Origin: Nitrososphaerota archaeon
GTDB lineage: Archaea > Thermoproteota > Nitrososphaeria > Nitrososphaerales > Nitrosopumilaceae
DNA length: 64,000 bases
Assembly (NCBI GenBank): GCA_005877205.1
Contig: VBPL01000040.1
Span: forward strand, 1 to 64,000
Direction of reading: 5' to 3'
Shown here: piece after piece, positions 33,692 to 42,701 of the stretch
Layout of the letters: each line of letters opens with the position of its first letter
Numbering within the stretch: position 1 is the first letter of the stretch
Translations under genes and position numbers: made by a program
The notes under the pieces: generated by a model
Told to the model about the DNA's origin: nothing
Databases searched by the model: none
Seen by the model: the letters and a program-made list of their open reading frames with translations, nothing else

Positions 33692-34690
33692 TTAATTGTT
33701 AACTACTGTCTTTGAACGCCAACTCTTTGGGTATGTGTTTGGCGCCATGATAATTCGCTTTGTGTTGAACGCAAAGCCTTTTGTGTTTTCAACTATTTCG
33801 TGTTCTTCCATGATAGCTTCTGCAAGTGCAACAACCTCGCCTTTTTTTGTGTAGATTCCCACTATATCTCCACGTTTAAGGCCGTGTGATATTTCAAGAA
33901 TTCCAGGTATTGCAAGCTGTGCACCATGGCATAAAGCGTCTACTGCTGAGTCTCTTATGACTACTGATTTTATCTCACTTAGAGAGTGTTCTATTGGGAT
34001 CACGATTCGTCTAAGTTTTGAGTCATCGTCTTTTTCTTTCCATAATGCATATGCATCCACGAGATCATGCATTCTTACTAGGTTCGAATCTTCATTGAAC
34101 TGTCCCACCCTTGTTCTTCTCAGTTCAATCATGGTTGCTCCAGGTCCTAGAATTTCTCCCATGTCGTAGAAAATTTTCCTAACATAAGTTCCTGCCTCAC
34201 ACAATATTCTCAACAACAAGAGTCTCTCCTTTTGCTCAACAACCTCTATCTCGTATACATGTCTGACTCTGGTTTGTCTTGACACAGATGATCGTTGCGG
34301 AGGTTTTTGGTAGATCTTTCCTGTTAATAGTTTCAACACTTCTTCAAGTTTTTCTTTTGGTGGAAGTGAGTGTAATCTCCCTAATGCGTGATATTCTTTT
34401 GGACCAAGCAATAGAACTATCAGAGCTTTTGTTGCCTCGCCAAGACCTATTGGTAAGATTCCAGAAACCTGTGGATCTAGAGTTCCACTATGTCCAGCTT
34501 TTTCAACATGTAGTATCCTTTTGACCCAAGCTACTGTTTCGTGGCTTGTTGGACCGTTAGGCTTGTCCAATAAAATAAAACCATAATTTAGCAACTGTTC
34601 AACTGACCTTTGATCATAGTATATACCATAGGCATCATTTGTGATGTCCTGGTCTATTACCCTAAGACCTTGAAGTTGTTTTAGAGTCAT
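33692..34690 (-). CDS. cbf5: tRNA/rRNA pseudouridine synthase Cbf5 (TruB family)
   Basis: A 332-aa protein. The catalytic Asp is in HSGTLDPQVSGILPIGLGEATK, followed by KPPQRSSVSRQTRVR and EAGTYVRKI, with a C-terminal PUA domain (about 240-320). It is the catalytic subunit of H/ACA ribonucleoprotein and can modify tRNA U55. The 3' most gene of the spc-type operon, overlapping cmk by 29 bp. Confidence 0.95.
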   Translation of the reverse strand: MTLKQLQGLRVIDQDITNDAYGIYYDQRSVEQLLNYGFILLDKPNGPTSHETVAWVKRILHVEKAGHSGTLDPQVSGILPIGLGEATKALIVLLLGPKEYHALGRLHSLPPKEKLEEVLKLLTGKIYQKPPQRSSVSRQTRVRHVYEIEVVEQKERLLLLRILCEAGTYVRKIFYDMGEILGPGATMIELRRTRVGQFNEDSNLVRMHDLVDAYALWKEKDDDSKLRRIVIPIEHSLSEIKSVVIRDSAVDALCHGAQLAIPGILEISHGLKRGDIVGIYTKKGEVVALAEAIMEEHEIVENTKGFAFNTKRIIMAPNTYPKSWRSKTVVNN

Positions 34691-35246
34691 AATAGCTTCT
34701 TACTGCCTTTTTTGCTTGTTCAAGTACTTGATCTGGCCCAAGACCATCAGTATTTATCACCTCGTCAAAAACGGAGAGGTCGTCGCCAAAATTAAACCCA
34801 TAAAGTTTCTTGTATAGTATCTTGTTTTCTTTGTATCTTTTCTTGACTATCTCAAGTGCACTCCCAACTGATATATGATCTCTTATGGTCATCCTTTTTG
34901 CGCTGGCTTCCTGAGAGCCAGCAAGCCAGATCTTGACTCCGTCTTTGACTAACCACGGAAGAGTATAGCTTGTTATTATGACATTGTTGTTTAGGAATAT
35001 TTTTTTAAGTTTTTCATCGACTTCTTTGTCAAACTCTTGGTTTCCTTTCCTGATATTCAAAAAATTCATTCCCGCTTCCGTATCCCAGAAGTCGTCTCTG
35101 TCTGTGACAAACCCTTGTTCTTTTGCTATCTCTTTGAGCACATCACCGCCGCTTAAATATTTCAAATGAAATTCCTTTGCTAGGCCTTTTGCTATTGTAG
35201 TTTTCCCAATGGCTGGGGGACCAGAAATTATGACTGACCGAAGCAA
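34662..35246 (-). CDS. cmk: Cytidylate kinase
   Basis: A 194-aa archaeal CMP/dCMP kinase: P-loop GPPAIGKTTIAKGLA (9-23), LSGGDVLKEIAKEQG, and a lid with ASAKRMTIRDHISVG. Position in the operon between the EMC3-like gene and cbf5 matches other archaea, except that L14e is missing between cmk and cbf5. Confidence 0.93.
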   Translation of the reverse strand: MLRSVIISGPPAIGKTTIAKGLAKEFHLKYLSGGDVLKEIAKEQGFVTDRDDFWDTEAGMNFLNIRKGNQEFDKEVDEKLKKIFLNNNVIITSYTLPWLVKDGVKIWLAGSQEASAKRMTIRDHISVGSALEIVKKRYKENKILYKKLYGFNFGDDLSVFDEVINTDGLGPDQVLEQAKKAVRSYYDSKTTSRS

Positions 35247-35247
35247 T

Positions 35248-35865
35248 TCAGCTTAAGTCCATTGTGGTTTTAGTAAGACGCATTATTATCCCACTAAAGG
35301 AAGCAGAGGAAAGGAAGTACCACGCCCAGAAGTAAAGGTCGTTTACATGTTTGCAGATTTGTGGTTGCGATGCAACTTTTTCAGCAGTACATGTAAGCTG
35401 GAAGAAATCTCCGGGAATGAAATTGAGCGGGATAGGAGAATTCGCCACTGTGTAAGAAAAGAGCGGAGGAAGAACAAAGTAGAATATCAAAATTAGTGGC
35501 AGGAAGGTAATCATCATTGGTCTCATGTTCATTTGCATTACCTCCATGTTCATCTTGTTCATGTATGCGGATTTTTTGCTGAGTTCGTCTATCTTTTCTT
35601 GGTCTTTTGATCTAAATGCTGCCATTCGTTCTTTTTGCCAAGCCCTGGTCTCTTTGAGTAGTCTTCGGAGTTTGTCGTGGTCTACCATCTTGCGCTTTAT
35701 TATTGCATTGAATAGGTTAAGACCAATTGCAATAAATGTTATGCCAATGGCAGAGGGAATCATTCCCTTTACTATAGGATTTGCACTCCCAAGTGGACCT
35801 TTACTTAGGCCTGGAATCTGAAGCAATATGGAATTTAGAAAATCAAAGATGATGCTATGTTCCAT
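35248..35865 (-). CDS. EMC3/TMCO1-like membrane insertase (DUF106)
   Basis: A 205-aa protein of the DUF106 family, the archaeal relative of YidC/EMC3/TMCO1. Membrane helices are near 35-55, 115-140 and 175-195. The cytosolic helical hairpin between the first two is basic and methionine-rich (KRKMVDHDKLRRLLKETRA to MEVMQMNMRPMM), the feature that binds nascent chains. It sits directly downstream of secY and adk, which fits a role beside SecYE. Confidence 0.92.
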   Translation of the reverse strand: MEHSIIFDFLNSILLQIPGLSKGPLGSANPIVKGMIPSAIGITFIAIGLNLFNAIIKRKMVDHDKLRRLLKETRAWQKERMAAFRSKDQEKIDELSKKSAYMNKMNMEVMQMNMRPMMITFLPLILIFYFVLPPLFSYTVANSPIPLNFIPGDFFQLTCTAEKVASQPQICKHVNDLYFWAWYFLSSASFSGIIMRLTKTTMDLS

Positions 35866-36454
35866 TGTTGAACCCTATTGCACTTACAATACCTTTAGCT
35901 GCTTCTTCAATCTTGTCTTGGATATTAAGAACCATCTTTATCGGGGAACCGCATAAAATAGAACAAGTAGAGAGCATAGCGCTTGTAACGTCAAGTTCTT
36001 TCTTGATTGCATCAATTGATACTATATCTCGATTTCTTGTCTTGTCTTTCATCCTACGGTTGTAGATCTCTTCAGGTCTTGCAGTTATCATGATAAAGCT
36101 ATCCGGGTTCAATATCTCTAATACGTTATGGGGTAGGCCAGGGTAGAAACCCTCCTTTGTCGATATGAATGCGTGGGTATCAACAATTACTGCGTCATCT
36201 GCAATCGAAGCAATCTTTTTGGCTGCCGCAGACTGGAGTTCTTTTTGTACCTTTACGGAAAGTTTTCTAAGGTCATCTCTGCTTTGGATTCCGTTTTTCT
36301 TTGCCTCCTCAAACATTACACTTCCAAAGATTGATACACTTACGCTGATCTTCTTTTCTTTTAAGAGTTCAACTACTCTTGATACAATTGTAGTTTTTCC
36401 AACCCCTGGTATTCCTACTATGATCACGCGTTTACTTTCTGCCAAGGAATCCAC
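35855..36454 (-). CDS. adkA: Archaeal adenylate kinase AdkA
   Basis: A 199-aa kinase of the trimeric archaeal type: P-loop VGIPGVGKTTIVSRV (13-27), AKKNGIQSRDDLRKL, VDTHAFISTKEGFYPGLP and a short lid with RMKDKTRNRDIVS. It makes ADP from AMP and ATP. It overlaps secY by 23 bp and the DUF106 gene by 11 bp. Confidence 0.94.
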   Translation of the reverse strand: MDSLAESKRVIIVGIPGVGKTTIVSRVVELLKEKKISVSVSIFGSVMFEEAKKNGIQSRDDLRKLSVKVQKELQSAAAKKIASIADDAVIVDTHAFISTKEGFYPGLPHNVLEILNPDSFIMITARPEEIYNRRMKDKTRNRDIVSIDAIKKELDVTSAMLSTCSILCGSPIKMVLNIQDKIEEAAKGIVSAIGFNNGT

Positions 36455-37871
36455 CCAAGGAAGGCATTACTTCTTCTACTTTTTCTTTGACAAGCAAGTT
36501 GTAGTAGTTTATCAGAATGTCAACTGTTAGAAGCATTCCGGTTCCTGAACCAAATGTACCTAACACATCAGAAGTACCAGCTATTAATCCAAGTATCATG
36601 GAACCAATTATTGTTACAGATGGAATGTACTTTTCTAGCAAGGCTTCTACAGGTTGCTTTGAACGCCTAAATCCTGGGACCTGAACATCAGCATCTAGCA
36701 AGTTCTTGGCTGCACTCTTTGCTGACAGTCCTCCAAGTTCAATCCAAAGTCTTCCAAAGAGTACTACAATACCTACCATGAACAGGATATACAGAACTGC
36801 TCTTTGGGGGTCAAGTGCAACAATATCAAGACCACGTGGTGCAGTAATATAGTAAAGAATACCGCCTGTTGGAGTGGATGGTGAGGTAGGATCAAACATT
36901 CCAACGAAGTTCAGAAGTGGATTTGCATTTCTGGGGTTGAAGTTAGCCCATAAAATCTGGCCCATAAATACCGCGTTTGCCGTGAGAGCTGAGGCCAAGA
37001 TAACAGGAATGTTTGAGACGTACATCAACTTGATTGGATACACAGCAGAGAATCCTCTGTACTTTGTCGATACTATAGGAATCTCTATTTTAATTCCCTG
37101 AGTATATACCAGAATCAATAGAACTCCAGCCGTTACGAATAATCCAAACATGGCAGGCAGCTGATTAGTTCTAAACAATAGGTTCGAGTAGTCACCTGCC
37201 ATCATAGAGTGAACGATATTAGCAAATACTCCTACCGGTCCACCATCTCCTCCTGGAATCGGACTAAACAAACTCCATATCACCTGCTGGGCTACACCGG
37301 CTGCAATAAACATGCTAATTCCACTTCCAAGTCCCCATCCTTTCTGCACCATCTCATCTAGCAACATTATAATCGCAGATGCGCCGATAAGCTGGCCTAC
37401 TAGTATAAAGCCAGCTTCGTGACTTGGTAACCTTGGTCCGTACACTGCCATCCCATATAGTGAAGATTCTGCAATGATTACAATGTAAGTTACAATTTTC
37501 GTAGCTGTTTGATAGAGTTCTCTATCCTCTGGCTTTTTGAAATCCAAATGAAATATTTCTGAACCTTTCAATAGCTGCATCAAAAGACCAGCCGTAACTA
37601 TCGGTCCAATTCCAAGTTCTACTAGTGTTCCTTGTTGTGATGCAAAAATTACTCTTGCAAATGCAAGGAAGTCAAATGCTGGTGTTGTTGCTCCGTAAAG
37701 CGGAGTCTGTCCCATAATCATGTAAATGAAGAGAGCCAAACCACACCACATCAAACGTACGTGCAGTGGAATTTTCTTTTTGGGCTTTGGCACCTGCGGA
37801 ATGTAGGCCTCAGCCTTTGATATTATTGTCCTTAGAAAACCTGTCGGCGTTCCTTCTTCTTGTTCAGTCAC
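36432..37871 (-). CDS. secY: Preprotein translocase channel SecY (Sec61 alpha)
   Basis: A 479-aa protein with ten membrane helices. The plug/TM2 region begins GTLVELGIGPIVTAGLLMQLL and FADE-like LYQTATKIVTYIVIIAES is present; the RYRGF-like loop is STKYRGFSAVYPIKLMYVSNIP and the TM8-9 loop holds QVPGFRRSKQPVE. It forms the protein-conducting channel with SecE (49081-49260). Start overlaps the L15 stop by 4 bp. Confidence 0.96.
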   Translation of the reverse strand: MTEQEEGTPTGFLRTIISKAEAYIPQVPKPKKKIPLHVRLMWCGLALFIYMIMGQTPLYGATTPAFDFLAFARVIFASQQGTLVELGIGPIVTAGLLMQLLKGSEIFHLDFKKPEDRELYQTATKIVTYIVIIAESSLYGMAVYGPRLPSHEAGFILVGQLIGASAIIMLLDEMVQKGWGLGSGISMFIAAGVAQQVIWSLFSPIPGGDGGPVGVFANIVHSMMAGDYSNLLFRTNQLPAMFGLFVTAGVLLILVYTQGIKIEIPIVSTKYRGFSAVYPIKLMYVSNIPVILASALTANAVFMGQILWANFNPRNANPLLNFVGMFDPTSPSTPTGGILYYITAPRGLDIVALDPQRAVLYILFMVGIVVLFGRLWIELGGLSAKSAAKNLLDADVQVPGFRRSKQPVEALLEKYIPSVTIIGSMILGLIAGTSDVLGTFGSGTGMLLTVDILINYYNLLVKEKVEEVMPSLGGFLGRK

Positions 37872-38290
37872 GCTACAGCTAACACCTCGCCGCCTGATTG
37901 TTTGATCTTTTCCTCCGCAGAAACGGAGAATCTTTCCACCTTAACAACATAAGCATTCTTAGTCTGTCCTCCCCCTAACAGCTTATCGTAGCCTAGTTCT
38001 ATAAGGTCGATAACCTTCTTTCCCTTTTCTTGTTTTCCGAATTTTGCATAGATATCGTCTAGATCCCTTACACTAACCCACTTTCTGACGAGGTATGGAT
38101 GTGGCGGGTGAGTAGAATCATGACCAAAGTGTCTTGGTTCAGTCAAAAGCATCCTGATAAAATGGTGCTTGTGCATGCCGGATCTACCAAGTCCTCCTTT
38201 GTGACCGCTTGCCCTATGCTGGCCAATCTGTCCCCATCCATGATTCCTTCCTCCTCTGAATTTTCTTGTCTTTCTTAGTCTGGTTGCCAT
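37868..38290 (-). CDS. rpl15: Ribosomal protein L15 (uL15)
   Basis: A 140-aa protein with the basic glycine-rich N-terminus TRKFRGGRNHGWGQIGQHRASGHKGG cut short here to its key RGG and GQHR motifs, and a C-terminal L15 fold (VIDLIELGYDKLLGGG). It lies 1 bp after L30. Confidence 0.95.
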   Translation of the reverse strand: MATRLRKTRKFRGGRNHGWGQIGQHRASGHKGGLGRSGMHKHHFIRMLLTEPRHFGHDSTHPPHPYLVRKWVSVRDLDDIYAKFGKQEKGKKVIDLIELGYDKLLGGGQTKNAYVVKVERFSVSAEEKIKQSGGEVLAVA

Positions 38291-38291
38291 T

Positions 38292-38759
38292 TTACATCAT
38301 TAACCTCACTTGTGCAAGAAGTTCTTTGTGATTTCCAAGAATTCCTCCCTCACCATACATCTTCTTGGTACTACGCTTGAATCCATGTCTTGGAGGCGAT
38401 AAGGCAAACCATGGCTTGAGCGGCTTTAATTTGGATAATGCAACAGAACCTTCTACTAATGATTTTGCAAGCTCGTCTGTACTTTTGAATCCTAATTTCG
38501 CTACGTCTTCTGGAGCAAGTCTTCGATATCCTTGCTTTCTGGCTCTCTTGTCTAGCAGTTCCTTTGCGGTGTTTATGTCGATTTCTTGCCAGGATACATA
38601 GTGCTTAATCTTATTCAGCATTCCTTTTGTGTTGTTACTTTCTGGAATAATTGTAGCTCTAAATCTCTTGTCTAAATGGAGAAGATCCAGTGTTGTTTGT
38701 GCCCAATGAGGGATATTTATCGTACCTTTCATTCTAACTACCAAAAACGCCTTTCCCAT
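38292..38759 (-). CDS. rpl30: Ribosomal protein L30 (uL30)
   Basis: A 155-aa archaeal L30 with MKGTINIPHWAQTTLDLLHL, ESNNTKGMLNKIKHYVSW and the archaeal C-terminal extension ending LSPPRHGFKRSTKKMYG. It lies 7 bp after S5. Confidence 0.95.
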   Translation of the reverse strand: MGKAFLVVRMKGTINIPHWAQTTLDLLHLDKRFRATIIPESNNTKGMLNKIKHYVSWQEIDINTAKELLDKRARKQGYRRLAPEDVAKLGFKSTDELAKSLVEGSVALSKLKPLKPWFALSPPRHGFKRSTKKMYGEGGILGNHKELLAQVRLMM

Positions 38760-38766
38760 TTACATC

Positions 38767-39396
38767 TCAACCCTGACTGAATGTTTGCCTCAAGCAATTC
38801 AAGACCGCTCTTGATGTAGAGGTCATTGTGTTTGTGGATCCTGTACTTTTGGTCCACGCATCCTTTAGACCTGCAAGTTTCAAAAGATTTCTTATGTTTC
38901 CACCGGCAACAAGTCCTAGACCTCTTGGTCCTGGGATAATTTCCACAGTTACACTTCCGCCTCTTCCTCTAACCTTAAACGGTACAGAATGTAGCTGATC
39001 GCATCTACACTCCCAGCTCCCACAACCGAGCTTGACTGGACCCACACTAAGATAAGCTTGGTTTGTTGCCTTTTCAATTGCTATTCTCATTTGTTTTGAT
39101 TTTCCTTGGCCTATACCTAACCAACCGTTTTCATCGCCTGCAGCAACTAACGCTTTGAATCTTGTGTACTCTCCGTTCGTTGTCTGTTTTTGAACAATTC
39201 CAACATCGATTACCTCAGTCTTAATTGCAGGCAATAATTTTTTGATAATTCCAGCTTCTTGAATTCTATAACCATTTTCGTAAATTTCTTTCATTGATGT
39301 AATCTTGTTAGTCGCAACTAGTTGTCCTAACTTTGTTCTAGGAACCCATTCCTGTTCGATTTCTCTTGATCTTTGTCTCTGTTGTGTATTGCTCAT
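38767..39396 (-). CDS. rps5: Ribosomal protein S5 (uS5)
   Basis: A 209-aa protein with EWVPRTKLGQLVATNKITS, GENGWLG-like DENGWLGIGQGKSKQMRIAI and VEIIPGPRGLGLVAGGNIRNLL. It overlaps L18 by 4 bp. Confidence 0.95.
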   Translation of the reverse strand: MSNTQQRQRSREIEQEWVPRTKLGQLVATNKITSMKEIYENGYRIQEAGIIKKLLPAIKTEVIDVGIVQKQTTNGEYTRFKALVAAGDENGWLGIGQGKSKQMRIAIEKATNQAYLSVGPVKLGCGSWECRCDQLHSVPFKVRGRGGSVTVEIIPGPRGLGLVAGGNIRNLLKLAGLKDAWTKSTGSTNTMTSTSRAVLNCLRQTFSQG

Positions 39397-39881
39397 TTAG
39401 ATTTAATCTCACTATCTATTGCAGATTTGACTTTATCTATATCATTTGCTACTTTCAGATGCTTACCACTAAGTCTTTCCTCAGAAGGAAAAGTTTCTGC
39501 GTCTGCAGGGACTTCAAGACCGGCATCTATTATTCCTTTCAACGCCGCAGCCATTCTTTGTGTATATCTTCTAGTTCCGCTGTAAAGTACGGCACCCTTT
39601 ATTCCCTGAGCAAGGGCCTTTTTTCCTGCTAGGTACCCAGTCAGATAAGCTGCTGGAACGCTCTTCCTTGATCCTTTCCAGTCCTTGCTCAAAAGTGACC
39701 TGGAATGAGCCGATGACAGAACTTTGTCCCCAGCTAATTCAGGTTTGTGAATTTGCACAAGGGTATTTTCGTTTGATATTTGAACTGTGATAAAGTCTCG
39801 TCTACCCATGAGAAGATTTCTTCTTTTCTTGTAGTTGGTTTTCTCATCCCGAGATCTACGCAATATTTGTGAATATGCCAT
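39393..39881 (-). CDS. rpl18: Ribosomal protein L18 (uL18)
   Basis: A 162-aa 5S rRNA-binding protein with RRSRDEKTNYKKRRNLLMGR, AAYLTGYLAGKKALAQGI and LDAGLEVP-like IIDAGLEVPADAETFPSEER. It is the first gene of this part of the spc operon seen in the window; the upstream L6/L32e/L19e genes are elsewhere (L32e-L19e at 47.1 kb). Confidence 0.95.
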   Translation of the reverse strand: MAYSQILRRSRDEKTNYKKRRNLLMGRRDFITVQISNENTLVQIHKPELAGDKVLSSAHSRSLLSKDWKGSRKSVPAAYLTGYLAGKKALAQGIKGAVLYSGTRRYTQRMAAALKGIIDAGLEVPADAETFPSEERLSGKHLKVANDIDKVKSAIDSEIKSK

Positions 39882-39935
39882 TGATACTAACCTTATTTAC
39901 AAAAAATTTTGGTGAAGCTCTTATAAACGTTAGAC

Positions 39936-40856
39936 TTACAGCAGTGCTACCAAAAGGGCCTTTTGCGCATGAAGTCTATTTTCAGCTTCATCCCATACTA
40001 CAGACTGAGGCCCATCAATTACCTCACTTGTAACCTCTTGACCCCGTTTTGCTGGAAGACAGTGCATGAAGATCGCATCAGCATTTGCTTTTTTCATAAG
40101 ATTGACATTTACTTGAAAACGTGGCAAAAAATCGTTTGTTCTGTCAGTAGTTTGGTGATGTATTGAAACAAAAGTATCTGTAACTACAACATCCGCGTCT
40201 TTTACTGTAGCTTCTGGATCGTTTAGCAATTCGACTTGAACAAATTTCTTTGATTCCTTTATTACATTTTGATTTGGCTCATATCCCTTAGGAGTTGCAA
40301 TGCTGATATCTATTGATGCCTTAGCACAGCCATATATCATGGAATTGCAGACGTTGTTACCATCTCCTACCCACGCCACCTTAAGACCGCTTAGCTTTTT
40401 CTTTTTCTCCTTGATAGTCATCAGATCCCCTAGTATTTGACATGGGTGGAAAGAGTCAGAAAGCCCATTTATCACTGGTACGGAGGAATTTTTTGCAAGT
40501 ATCTCCACTTCTTCATGCAAATAAACCCTTGCCATTATCACATCTACGTATCGTGAGAGGGTTTTTGATGTATCTTCTATAGTTTCTCCCCGTCTTAGTT
40601 GTAGTTCATCTGCAGATAGATTCAAAGCCTGCCCGCCAAGCTGAAACATTCCAGTCTCAAAGCTAACTCTTGTTCGAGTTGATGGTTTCTGGAAAATCAT
40701 TGCGAGTGTCTTGTTTTTCAGAAGCGGTTTACAGATTCCCTTCTTAAGATCATTTTTTAGGTTGATTCCGTTGATTATGATTTCAGCGAGTTCATTTTTG
40801 CTCAGTTCATTTAATGTTAATAGGTCCTTTGTCTTTAGTTTCATTTTTTCTTCCAT
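39936..40856 (-). CDS. argF: Ornithine carbamoyltransferase
   Basis: A 306-aa enzyme making citrulline from ornithine and carbamoyl phosphate. The carbamoyl-phosphate loop STRTRVSFE (59-67), HPCQILGDLMT, VAWVGDGNNVCNS, DVVVTDTFVSI and the ornithine-side HCLPAKRG are all present. ATG 40856 overlaps ftsY by 16 bp; ATG 40844 (MKLKTKDLL) is the more usual N-terminus. Confidence 0.95.
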   Translation of the reverse strand: MEEKMKLKTKDLLTLNELSKNELAEIIINGINLKNDLKKGICKPLLKNKTLAMIFQKPSTRTRVSFETGMFQLGGQALNLSADELQLRRGETIEDTSKTLSRYVDVIMARVYLHEEVEILAKNSSVPVINGLSDSFHPCQILGDLMTIKEKKKKLSGLKVAWVGDGNNVCNSMIYGCAKASIDISIATPKGYEPNQNVIKESKKFVQVELLNDPEATVKDADVVVTDTFVSIHHQTTDRTNDFLPRFQVNVNLMKKANADAIFMHCLPAKRGQEVTSEVIDGPQSVVWDEAENRLHAQKALLVALL

Positions 40857-42196
40857 CCAAACAGAGAATGGCTTTTCTTAGGTTTTTCATCGTCTGGCAC
40901 TGTCATTTCTTCTTTTTCCTCGACTTCTTCCTTAGTTGTTTCTTTCGGTTTTGGTCTTCCGTTAGAAATCCACTTCCTTATTGTAGCTGCTAATCTTCTG
41001 GCATCGTCATCATTTTCAGGAGGTAGCACATCAAAGAGATCAGAATATTTCTCTATATCATTAGTAGCAATTCCAGCAAATGGATCCCCTTGTTCTTCAG
41101 CAGCATGTTTTGGTTCTGGTTTGACCTCGACTTTAATTTCTGGTTTTACTTCCTCTTTTGGTGAAGCTTTTGTTGTGGATACAATTTCAGGTTTTTGTGC
41201 CACAACCTTCTCTTCTGATGTTTCCTCTTGCTCTATTTTCTCTCCAGGTTTTTCTGTAGGTGGAACTATTATTAATTCGGGAGTAATTTCTTGAGGTCCA
41301 AAGATCATTTCAAGAAATAAGTCCTTGTCAAAGGACTTTAGATCTTTGTACTCTTGTCCTACTCCAAGGTAAAGAATTGGACTTGAGGTTACTTTTACAA
41401 TTGAGATAGCAGCACCGCCACGTGCATCTGCATCGCTTTTTGTCAGAATTGCTCCGTCAAACTTTGTATGGTTATAAAATTCTCGTGCTTGACTTACGGT
41501 GTTATTTCCCGCAAGTGCATCACCGACAAATAGCTTTAGGTCTGGATTTACTACTTTGTTAATTTTAGATATTTGGTCCATGAGGTTCTTGCTTGTCTGC
41601 ATCCTGCCAGCAGTATCGACTAATACACAATCTATTTTGTGAGATTTAGCATAAAGTGCAGCGTCCCTAGCAACGGCAGCTGGATCCGAACCATAGTTTT
41701 GGGCAATGACTTTTATGTTTAATCTCTTTGCGTGTTCACTTATCTGCTCTATTGCTCCTGCCCTGTATGTATCTGCGGCAGCAATCACAGCTGAGAATTT
41801 GCTCTCACGTAGGAAATTAGCAAACTTTGCGATAGTTGTAGTTTTCCCGGTTCCGTTTATTCCCATAAATGATATGATGTAAGGTTCGCCTTTTTCCTTC
41901 TTCTTTTGTATATTGGATAGGATGTCGATTTTTCCTGCTGCATCAAACATGTTTGAGATGCTTTGGCGTAAGTCTTGCTTTACGATATCAGGTATCTTGT
42001 CTTTTTGAACTGTTGCGCCAACAAGTTGCTTTTTCAAGTCGTCCTTTAACATGTCAATTACTTCTGTTGCGACATCTGACTCTAGCAATGCTATCTCAAG
42101 TTGGGATAAAACTTCATCAATGTCCTTTTCTTTTAGTTCTTTCTCACCTAGGCTTTTAACAGCCGAAGAAAAGGCGTTCCTTAGTTTATCAAACAT
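40841..42196 (-). CDS. ftsY: Signal recognition particle receptor FtsY with a C-terminal charged extension
   Basis: A 451-aa protein. The N domain starts at residue 1 and the GTPase domain has MGINGTGKTTTIAKFA, AADTYRAGAIEQ, VLVDTAGRMQTS and TKSDADARGGAA. The core ends FLEMIFG near 300, where FtsY proteins normally stop. About 150 more residues follow: an acidic/lysine/proline tail, a small folded-looking part (NDIEKYSDLFDVLPPENDD) and a basic end SLFGWKKK. The charged A domain usual at the N-terminus is absent, so the tail may replace it for membrane contact. Confidence 0.94.
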   Translation of the reverse strand: MFDKLRNAFSSAVKSLGEKELKEKDIDEVLSQLEIALLESDVATEVIDMLKDDLKKQLVGATVQKDKIPDIVKQDLRQSISNMFDAAGKIDILSNIQKKKEKGEPYIISFMGINGTGKTTTIAKFANFLRESKFSAVIAAADTYRAGAIEQISEHAKRLNIKVIAQNYGSDPAAVARDAALYAKSHKIDCVLVDTAGRMQTSKNLMDQISKINKVVNPDLKLFVGDALAGNNTVSQAREFYNHTKFDGAILTKSDADARGGAAISIVKVTSSPILYLGVGQEYKDLKSFDKDLFLEMIFGPQEITPELIIVPPTEKPGEKIEQEETSEEKVVAQKPEIVSTTKASPKEEVKPEIKVEVKPEPKHAAEEQGDPFAGIATNDIEKYSDLFDVLPPENDDDARRLAATIRKWISNGRPKPKETTKEEVEEKEEMTVPDDEKPKKSHSLFGWKKK

Positions 42197-42207
42197 GATG
42201 TATGGCC

Positions 42208-42636
42208 TTACTTTGTTGAACTACGGCTTGATTGTATAAGTTTGTTCATTTCTTGCTGACCTTGTTCAAGTCTTAAAGCAACTTCCTGTCTTTGTGTTGC
42301 AAGTTGTTGAAGTGCTACTTCCAGCTCTTTGATCCTAGATTCCATGTAATTGATAGCAGAGTTTTTGTCTTGTTCTACTGCCGCGCCAGCGCCAATATTG
42401 ACAATCGTTTTTTGATTTGGATGTACTTTTGCCTTGATGTAAGCTCCTAGACCTACCGGGAATAGTGTCTCGTATTCTGTATCTGTGCTTAATGCTTTCA
42501 TAGATTCTACTGCATTTGTTGCTTCTTGCAGAAGTCTCACTACAGCTTCTTCTCTTTGCATCAAGTCAGCCATGAAAGCCTCAAGTGTCTGTAGCTGTTG
42601 CAATAGAGCTTGGGCTTGTTCTTCACTCATTTGCAA
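42208..42636 (-). CDS. pfdA: Prefoldin alpha subunit
   Basis: A 142-aa protein with two heptad helices around a double hairpin (ETLFPVGLGAYIKAKVHPNQ, VNIGAGAAVEQD), the alpha-class prefoldin layout. Forms the hexamer with the beta subunit at 11058-11450. It is 11 bp upstream of ftsY, a common archaeal arrangement. Confidence 0.93.
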   Translation of the reverse strand: MQMSEEQAQALLQQLQTLEAFMADLMQREEAVVRLLQEATNAVESMKALSTDTEYETLFPVGLGAYIKAKVHPNQKTIVNIGAGAAVEQDKNSAINYMESRIKELEVALQQLATQRQEVALRLEQGQQEMNKLIQSSRSSTK

Positions 42637-42701
42637 AAAATTCTCTCACCCGCCTATAAATGCATTCTCAAAAATTATATCAAAACAAAAAGAAGAAAGG
42701 G

